Shown here piece by piece: positions 1 through 6,900 of a stretch of 10,187 nt of DNA. Numbering within the stretch: position 1 is the stretch's first letter; every line of letters starts with the position of its first letter. The notes under the pieces were generated by a model. The model saw nothing but the letters and a program-made list of their open reading frames with translations. It was not told the origin of the DNA and did not search any database. The position numbers and the translations under genes were made by a program. The stretch is from Synura sp. LO234KE (Eukaryota; Sar; Synurophyceae; Synurales; Mallomonadaceae): contig VKHC01000684.1 in the NCBI GenBank assembly GCA_015143735.1, positions 1-10,187 of the forward strand, given 5' to 3'.

Positions 1-606
1 CTCTCCTCCTCTCTGGGATAGGATCCTCCACCTCCTGACACAGTCCTGCTCTCCTCCTCTCTGGGATAGGATCCTCCACCTCCTGACACAGTCCTGCTCT
101 CATCCTCACCGGGAAAGGATCCTCCACCTCCTGACACAGTCCTACTCTCATTCTCTCTGGGATAGGATCCTCCACCTCCTGACACAGGCCTTCTCTCCTC
201 CTCTCTGGGATAGGATACTCCACCTGACACAGTCCTGCTCTTCTCCTCTCCGGGATAGGATCCTCCACCTCCTGATCCAACACTGCTCTCATCCTCACCG
301 GGAAAGGATCCCCCACCTGCTGACACAGTCCTTCTCTCCTCCTCTCTGGGATAGGATCCTCCACCTCCTGACACAGTCCTGCTCTCCTCCTCTCTGGGAT
401 AGGATCCTCCACCTCCTGACACAGGCCTTCTCTCCTCCTCTCTGGGATAGGATCTTCCACCTCCTGACACAGGCCTGCTCTCCTCCTCTCTGGGATAGGA
501 TCCTCCACCTCTTGACACAACCCTGCTATCCTCATCACTGGGAAAAGATCTTCCACCTCCCGACACAGTCCTTCTCCCTTCCTCTCCGGCATAGGACCCT
601 GCACCA
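1..606 (-). repeat. 48-bp coding tandem repeat, about 12.5 units
   Basis: Head-to-tail units start at 1, 49, 97, 145, 193, 238, 286, 334, 382, 430, 478 and 526, with a decayed unit from 574. All are 48 bp except the unit at 193, which is 45 bp because one Gly codon is missing. Units at 1, 49 and 334 are identical. On the minus strand each unit encodes 16 residues: a Thr-Val-Ser step, a Gly-rich stretch, SYP, then an Arg/Glu-rich end. Most units end PREEES; those at 97 and 286 read SFPGEDES, and the one at 526 reads SFPSDEDS. The array continues past the left edge. Confidence 0.95.
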
Positions 607-1092
607 CCTCGTATATCTTCAAAAATTTTGTGTGTGGAACGTGATCCCGTTCCCGCTGACGTTGTCTTGATCACTTCCTCATCGGAGTAGTATGATTCTA
701 TTCGCTCGGTCCCTTCGTCCTTATCAAACTGACTGTCATGAAACTGTTCACCTTTATTAGTGACTGAAACTTCAATTTGGTCATGAATATGTTTGCTTGA
801 ATTTGAAGTACTCTCCGACTGTAGATATGGTACAAGCAAAAGTAAGAATATATATAATTACGAATTCGAGAGCTGAGCAGACTACCTTGATTACAATATA
901 AGATTCTGTAACAGAGCCTTCATCCTCATTTTGAGGATACAGGGAATATTTCTGAGGAAGTACTGATGGCGGCGAATCATCCTGAATATACAAGTTTGAC
1001 AATTGTGGAGAAACATTTTAAGTTGAACAATTGCTCTTATAGAAAATCATCTTTTTCGGGAGGTCACTTACCTCCAGATCGCAATTTTTCAT
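1..1092 (-). CDS. Repeat-rich, probably disordered protein, 5' part (three exons, open at left edge)
   Basis: I do not recognise this protein. The model is exon 1 at 1092-1072, exon 2 at 981-886 and exon 3 from 818 to the window edge, all read on the minus strand. Exon 1 is only seven codons (MKNCDLE), starting at the first ATG after an in-frame TAA. Introns are 1071-982 (GTAAGT to TTCAG) and 885-819 (GTAGTC to CTACAG), both phase 0, which joins all three exons in one frame. Exon 2 encodes 32 residues rich in Ser, Pro, Asp and Glu (for example SYIVIK at its end). Exon 3 begins SESTSNSSKH and is Ser/Asp/Glu-rich for about 75 residues. It then enters twelve 16-residue repeats of the type RTVSGGGGSYPREEES, with no stop down to position 3. 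About 311 residues lie in the window. The composition predicts a disordered chain; no signal peptide or membrane segment is seen. It is divergent from the Ubl gene. The repeat frame is firm; the two small 5' exons rest on splice-site logic only. Confidence 0.7.
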
Positions 1093-1437
1093 AAGGTATA
1101 GATCAAAATGGCTTAATGTTTATACTTACTGATGATAAACAAATCATAAATAATGCCGAAATGTACGACCAAACACACGAAAATCCGCCTAAGATTCCAT
1201 ACAATCATTACAATGCTATTTCGATTTTGTTTCTTTAAATGACCAGGTATGCGCTGTAGAAGTTGCCTCATTTTAAAGAAAATCAGGGAGTTTCCTTCTG
1301 TAAGATATGCAAAGGCAGCAAGGAGTAGATGCGTGGAACTTCCTAATGGCCAACTTGTGTTCGTTTGTCTCAAAGTTAGTAACTATAAACTCTGTATTGA
1401 TGATTAATTGTAATTATCTATTCTGAAGTGTTTAGAG
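1093..1437. promoter_or_regulatory. Divergent intergenic spacer, probable bidirectional promoter
   Basis: This AT-rich stretch separates the start codon of the minus-strand repeat gene (1092) from that of the plus-strand Ubl gene (1438). TATAAAC occurs on the plus strand at 1384-1390, 47 nt before the plus ATG, and on the minus strand at 1124-1118, 25 nt before the minus ATG. Both could act as TATA-like elements, which would imply short 5' leaders. An in-frame TAA at 1411 confirms that 1438 is the first ATG of the plus frame. Promoter function is inferred from position and motif only. Confidence 0.45.
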
Positions 1438-2589
1438 ATGGAGAAGAAGGTGTTGATAACAGAAGCGATGAATGAAGGGGCGTTGAATGAGCAAACGTTT
1501 CGTTCACTTGTTCTGGATATAGAGGGCCTCCACCTTTCCGGCAAACTCATAAATCAAAACTCAGACATAGATGCGTTCGTTATCGTCAATATGCTAGTTT
1601 CTCCCCCATTTCAAGTTCCTATTCATTCAAATTCTACTGTGAAGGACGTCAAAATTTTTCTTGGAGAAAAGTTGAAGCGTGACCCAAAATCTTTTCGCCT
1701 TATATTCTCTGGCAATGAATTGAGAGTCAAACTTCGCACTGAAGAGGGTTATCGATTACAAACATTATCTGAATGTGGTGTAAAATTTGGTTCCAGATTG
1801 CAAGCAATTATCTCGATATCGAAGTACGCGGGAGCTTGTACGATTGGTGAACTCGGTGTGGATGCACATGGAAATTCTACCGGAAACGAGAGCGATTTAG
1901 GTCTTAGTGGTGGCTTTGCTGGACTCAATGTGGTCGTACTTTGTCTATACTTTGAAAAGATATTTGATCATGCAGAAAAGGCATTGATTGAGATGGGTTT
2001 TGAGGTTGTTCTGTGGGAGGGTAAGGTGCCGTCTACTATTGAACTACAAAATGCATTGCTAACTGCTAGTCAATTGTGGATAATATCTACGAATCAAGAT
2101 ATGATTACTCCCGACCATATACAAATTATTAAAAACTATCATCAAAGGGGGGGTGCGCTGTATCTGTGGGGCGACAACGATCCATACAACGTAGCTGTGA
2201 ATACTGTGACAGCATCTATTCTGCCTGGAATATATCTTGCCGAAAATTATTGGGCATGCCAATATGTCAATTGTCAATCTGAGAACATGAGCAATTCACC
2301 ACATCCTGGATTCTCAAGTCATCCAATATTTACTGGAATTCAGAAGCTGTACGAGGGCCACACTATAGCCAGATTTCGAGGCGTGAATCCGCGATTGAAG
2401 TATATCATGTACAGCTCGGAGGGGCAGCCTGCGCTCGGTGTGTGTGATGACAATTTTAACGGTTGCGGCCGAATCGCCGTTGATGTCGGTTTCACCAGAC
2501 TTTATTGCAATTGGGACGATGCGGGTACGGCGAAGTTTGTTAAGAACATCGCTGCGTGGCTTATGGGAATGGATGAGGATTGGATGTAG
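1438..2589 (+). CDS. Ubiquitin-like domain fused to a class I GATase/ThuA-like domain
   Basis: Single-exon gene of 383 residues. Residues about 46-127 look like a ubiquitin-like beta-grasp fold: a first strand near FVIVNMLV, then STVKDVKIFLGEKL as the first helix, FRLIFSGNELR as the ubiquitin-type central strands, and a closing strand near SRLQAIISI. A Gly/Ser-rich linker (about 134-160) leads to a Rossmann-like alpha/beta domain at about 162-377. That domain has strands NVVVLCLYF, FEVVLWEG and LWIIST, then GGALYLWGDNDPYN, and a C-terminal GFTRLY...W...AGTAKFVKNIAAWL block. The last part resembles class I glutamine amidotransferase/ThuA-type folds. No Cys sits at the expected nucleophile elbow; GDND occupies that place. 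It may therefore bind a ligand rather than catalyse. No C-terminal di-glycine follows the Ubl part, so it would be an integral domain, not a conjugated tag. The first in-frame ATG after TAA at 1411 is used, and TAG is the stop. Unlike both neighbours it has no introns. Function is unknown. Confidence 0.85.
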   Translation: MEKKVLITEAMNEGALNEQTFRSLVLDIEGLHLSGKLINQNSDIDAFVIVNMLVSPPFQVPIHSNSTVKDVKIFLGEKLKRDPKSFRLIFSGNELRVKLRTEEGYRLQTLSECGVKFGSRLQAIISISKYAGACTIGELGVDAHGNSTGNESDLGLSGGFAGLNVVVLCLYFEKIFDHAEKALIEMGFEVVLWEGKVPSTIELQNALLTASQLWIISTNQDMITPDHIQIIKNYHQRGGALYLWGDNDPYNVAVNTVTASILPGIYLAENYWACQYVNCQSENMSNSPHPGFSSHPIFTGIQKLYEGHTIARFRGVNPRLKYIMYSSEGQPALGVCDDNFNGCGRIAVDVGFTRLYCNWDDAGTAKFVKNIAAWLMGMDEDWM

Positions 2590-3474
2590 ACACCAATCGC
2601 CGTTCTCTCCATCGGGGATCAATAAGGAGCAAGGTCGAGTATAAATCGGTTCTGTACACTCCGCTCACACCAGTTGTACCCTGACTGTACAGATGATACC
2701 CGTTTCTTCTCCTCGTACTCAAATTGTTGTAGACGCGCCCTACTGCGATATGTATTTCCTCTAGTGAAGTTCGTTGCATGGATTGATTGTAGACCTGGTG
2801 TGTAGAGCCCTTCAACAAAAAGCCTCTTTTCATGAATGGTAGCGAGCGTTGCTGTACAATTTACTATACTTTATTCTCATGGGCCTGGCTTCGCGGTAAA
2901 ATTGCAAATGGTTATGATTATGCTAAATAATTATATTTTCTTGGTAAAGCGCGTATCGGTCTAATTACAACTGAGAGTCAGTGATCACCAGTACTTGACC
3001 ACGGACCGTTTACATCGGAGCCGCATTTACGGTTAGTAGTGTAATGGTGCTGTCTAGACTCCCCGTCTGACTTACATTCCTTTCATTTCTCTAATGAATA
3101 ACTCCTACTGGATTTTCGGCAGCCCCTTCTACGGTCTATTCGTAAGATTTTAGGTGAAAACTTATGGCGGTCGTATTCAATCGACTCGAAAAGGTTTATT
3201 TTTCTCCGCTTCTGCTGAGGACGCTCCTATTACTACTAGATATTGATTAAGCGTACTGCAAATTAATTAATACCTGGTGGTAGTACCTCTTCTTCTTTAC
3301 CGTGGTACCACTAGCGTGGTGGGTATCAAACTTTAGCTATTTCTTAGCTAATTCCAATACCACAACCGGGGGAACAACCAGACGCCTGAGTGGTGAAAGA
3401 AATCGTTTGACTGCTACTTACAATAAGAATCACGTATCCGTGGTATTTTCCTAACCTCTGTGTACCAAAAACAT
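2590..3474. other. Unresolved convergent intergenic region
   Basis: This lies between the stop of the plus-strand Ubl gene and the 3' end of the minus-strand coiled-coil gene. It presumably holds both 3' untranslated regions. No ORF here has domain-like content. A perfect palindrome GTGGTACCAC sits at 3302-3311, near a second imperfect one (GGTAGTACC, about 3279-3287). On the minus strand, an open stretch of about 45 codons, Arg/Lys-rich and without ATG, runs through about 3229-3090; it could be an exon but has no supporting partner. No tRNA, rRNA or transposon signature was seen. Confidence 0.5.
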
Positions 3475-3630
3475 TTATTTTAACCTCCTCCTGCTGGTGT
3501 TGGTGTTTTGGTTTTTTCCTATTCTTGGGAACAAGAACCAGCAGATGAGCAAGCAAAGTTCGTGCTTTTTCACGTAGTACTCTTCCCGCCAATCAGAGTG
3601 AGCGGCAGTGCGTGAATAGCGTCTGCTGGC
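3475..3630 (-). CDS. Possible alternative terminal exon with short hydrophobic stretch
   Basis: On the minus strand a C/T-rich tract leads to a strong CAG acceptor (3633-3631). A phase-0 frame of 51 codons follows and ends at TAA (3477-3475). That phase matches splicing from the AAG/GTTGGC donor at 4053. The product begins ASRRYSRTAAHSDWREEYY, has a hydrophobic run LCLLICWFLF, and ends in a basic tail (SRRRLK). If used, the coiled-coil protein would gain a short C-terminal hydrophobic segment with positive flanks, loosely like a tail anchor, although ten residues is short for a membrane span. The implied intron (4052-3631) is 422 nt. The competing choice is read-through to a stop at 3954. Another frame (minus 3592-3344, 82 codons) overlaps this one, so the reading is not certain. 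Confidence 0.35.
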   Translation of the reverse strand, partial: ASRRYSRTAAHSDWREEYYVKKHELCLLICWFLFPRIGKNQNTNTSRRRLK

Positions 3631-3953
3631 CTGGAGGCTGGCGATATTGAATGCGTGGTAGAGGAGGATGGTAAGTGGGGGTAGAACATTCTTACTCGTA
3701 CTGGTGCATTATTCCTACTATCTACTGTGTCGTGTGCGGTGCTTAGTGCTACTATTCCTCGGCCTGATTTACAATCTTTAAAGGTATCTAATTCTTCGCC
3801 GCAGGATACTACAGGTCAGCAGAGTAAAACTAAATGAATGAATTTGGTTAGAAACAATGGTATTGACGATCTTGGTTGTAGTGTAGGCGCTTAAATAATC
3901 ATCCAACGTGGTACCATAAAGCTCGAGGAACTCATTTTGGAATTTGAGTACAA

Positions 3954-6900
3954 TCAACACTGACTACTAAATGCTACGTCACGCCAATCGAGTGAGTATC
4001 TGTTGAGGTGGTGTAAGGGACGTTCGTGAATGGGACGGATTCGAGAGCCAACCTTTGTCAACTCGTCCTTAACCCGCTCGATATTCTGGTCCAACTCGGC
4101 CGCCTACACGTCATATTAATGGACTAATTAGAATAAGGAATTTCTTAAATGATGTTACTGACAGTGTCGAAATCCTCCTGGTCCACAGCTTCCTGTAGCC
4201 ATCCAACGCAAAACAAGTTATAACGCGAGTAGGCAGTGCTATGACACGGTACCGTTGCCATACCTGTAACTCTCGTTCTAATCGATCAAGAAGCTCATAA
4301 TGGGTCTGTTGGGTTTTTTAAGTCCAAGTAAGGGACGTAGAATAGGATACTAACTGGAAAAAAGAATGCTAAGAGAAGGAATCACACGCACCTCCGCCAA
4401 CTGCTGTAGACTCTCCGCCTCTTGCAGCCTCGACCTCTCCTCCATCGATACCACGTCATCAGGGGCATCTATCCCTCCCTCGTCAATATCCACGATCACA
4501 TCCACCTCAGGCGGGAGGGCGGGAGCGGGAACGATGTCCTCCCCAGCGATGCGCTCCTCCCCTACTGCAGCATTCACTGGTGGAATATTCTCATCTTCAG
4601 CCTCGTCCACCCCTGCGAACTCCGTTTGCTGTAAGTGAAAAGGTTTAGAAGTTACTTGACAAATAGCGACTGTTGAAATAACTTTGGTGTTTAGGATATG
4701 GGCTAAAGAACCTGATGTTCCGCATTTAAGACACGGAGTACCGCTTCTGCTATAACGGACATATAACCGTTGGATTTTTCTCGCAGGACATTGCTCCATT
4801 CTTTTAGTTTTCGCCGCCGGATAATAGCGGACGATCGTGTAATCTCTGCTAGGATCGCCCTCTCCCGCGCAAGTCGGGCAAGAATTGTTTCCTCCGTGGC
4901 ACGAAGCGGTGGGATTTCTTCGGCCTTCAAACAAGTGCAGCAGTAGATGTTCAAGGAATACGATCTTCTTTAAGTACATGGATACCTGGATGGCTCTTAA
5001 AGAACTTTCCAAGTCTGCAACTTGCTTGTTTAGCTCTTGTCTGGGATGGTGAAGTGAGCAGTAAACAGATATTGGGCGATCGATATTAGTACAGTAGACA
5101 CAAAGTGATCCTGGAGCAATTCTTACATAGCGGTCTGGGTACTTTTGATGTCTTTGGTAGCTACTGCAGCCTCCTTAAATCGCCTAAATATATCCCACCC
5201 ATGCAAATACGGCGATATACAATCGCATACTCAGACTTGAATCAAAACACAATCGAAGGAAGCGAATATGTAGAATTACCTGGCAGCAGCATGTCCCTTC
5301 TTAGCTGTCTCCAAGTTGGCCAAAGACGTTACGAGAGATCTGCCACGATAACAACTCATAGATGAGACGATCCACCACCATGCAAATCCAACATGTCATC
5401 AAGGCCTCACTCGGATTTCTCGTGGAGTTCGTGAATATCTTTTTCGGTCATAGAGACGCGTGAGAACAACATCTCTAATGAGCCGGTGACTCCTTCTAGC
5501 TCCTCTTGCAGCGCCGAGATTCTTATTTCTGTCAGCTTGTGCTCCGCCTGTTCGGAGGGCAGATCAAAGAAAGTACTCAGGACATGTCTGAAGTAGGTAT
5601 TGGGTTCTCAGTGACATGTGGCACAGAATCGACAGAAATGACCAGCTAGCGTCGTGAATATGGATATGGGATCGGAGGGGTAATTTTAGAATTTGACTTG
5701 AAGGGTTAAGGGAGGTAAAGTAGGCGATATCGAAGAGAAGCGAGCGAGGGCTGGTGGCTGAAATAGGTGAGGTGAAAACTAGAGAACATCAAAATTTGAC
5801 TATACATTTGCATACGATACTAGGAGCAGCAAGTGCAGAGCGTAACCTTAAGATTATCGCTGAGCAGGCTTGCGCTGCATGAGGTCACTGCAGAGAGCCC
5901 GATTACACCTAACTCCACTTCCCTGGTAACGGATTCGCTCCAACTGGTGAACTCTAAGCTCAGGCTCTCTGCGGTGGGACATCAAGACGGAGTGAAAGGT
6001 ACAGAGGTGTGTCCATGGGCCACAACGTGCTTTGAAATCCCTGGCTTTCTCACGGTCACCGAGACCTGCACACAAATGAATTTACCGATACGGTTCGAGC
6101 GCTCTGCTTGCCGCTCGCTGTCTCTCTTCAGCGATTCCAATTCCTCTCTGAATGATAATGCGAATGCCGATCGGGACGAAGAGGATGAGAATCATATGCC
6201 TCTACGGGCCGCCCAATAAAATGATCTATATGGATATCAACTCACCGGCACTCCGCTCGAGATAACGCTAACGCCTCTTGACTGCCAACCACGTGTTCCG
6301 GACAGGAAGGAACGGGAAGAGAATCAACTGCACGTATAGTATTCGGACTGTATGTAGATCTGAACCTACCGTTGGCGTACGCGAGTCAACTGCCTACTGT
6401 ACTTAGATCGGACGGAGCTGATTCTGAATGAGAACAGCAAGGGGACAGACGAAGGGACAGACGAAGGGGAGGGGGACAAGAGGCAATTCAACCGATGAAA
6501 ATCCTTCCCGTTTCGGAAGTAACGCAATCTATAGCGAACCCTTCAATCATTTGCATGGACGTGTAACTCCCTGGGTGGATCGAAGTGCCACATACAGGAG
6601 ATCACCAATGGCCTATGGCATGTGACAGTTCCCCTCTCCTATACTTACTTGGTGCAAACAGCGCCCAGTATCTCATCCGATCTGTCCAAGTCCTGGTGCT
6701 GTGACAAGACACGGGTCTCATGTGAATTAACGCCACATACTGACGTGTCAGCTTCAGGTTTGTATTTGAACTAGACTTCAAATAGGTTAGATGCTCGATG
6801 ATATTAACGAGGACACAGTAACCATATGAGCTGATGACTAGCTGGTCACTGGCGGTGTTAGGGCGAGGCGGCCTATTATTGTAAGTACACTCATTCCCAT

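Noticed and set aside
1-606. CRISPR-like array
   Set aside because: The 48-bp units are contiguous with no spacers and encode an in-frame protein repeat.
1113-1373. 86-codon minus-strand frame with hydrophobic stretches
   Set aside because: It sits in the AT-rich divergent spacer, and its end does not splice in frame to the next exon. The seven-codon exon at 1092 gives a phase-consistent alternative.
2438-2644. 68-codon plus-strand frame
   Set aside because: It is a shadow of the Ubl/GATase-like gene in another frame.
2561-2833. 90-codon minus-strand frame with a partly helical middle
   Set aside because: It overlaps the 3' end of the Ubl gene antisense, has no splice partner in phase and no recognisable domain.
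3344-3592. 82-codon minus-strand frame with Lys/Gln-rich middle
   Set aside because: It is in a different frame from the phase-matched terminal exon candidate, has no domain match, and an internal GT...AG pair confuses it. It remains a weak alternative.
3778-3960. 60-codon minus-strand frame containing NEFLELYGTTLDDYLSAY
   Set aside because: It looks helical in part, but the only phase-0 acceptor (AATGAG) is poor and the C-terminal part is low quality.
4350-5012. 220-codon continuous minus-strand frame taken as a single exon
   Set aside because: It reads through two good introns (4985-4925 and 4711-4629) and changes frame relative to the coiled-coil exon at 4924-4712.
5833-6219. 128-codon plus-strand frame
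   Set aside because: It lies antisense to coiled-coil exons with clear splice sites and has no domain features.
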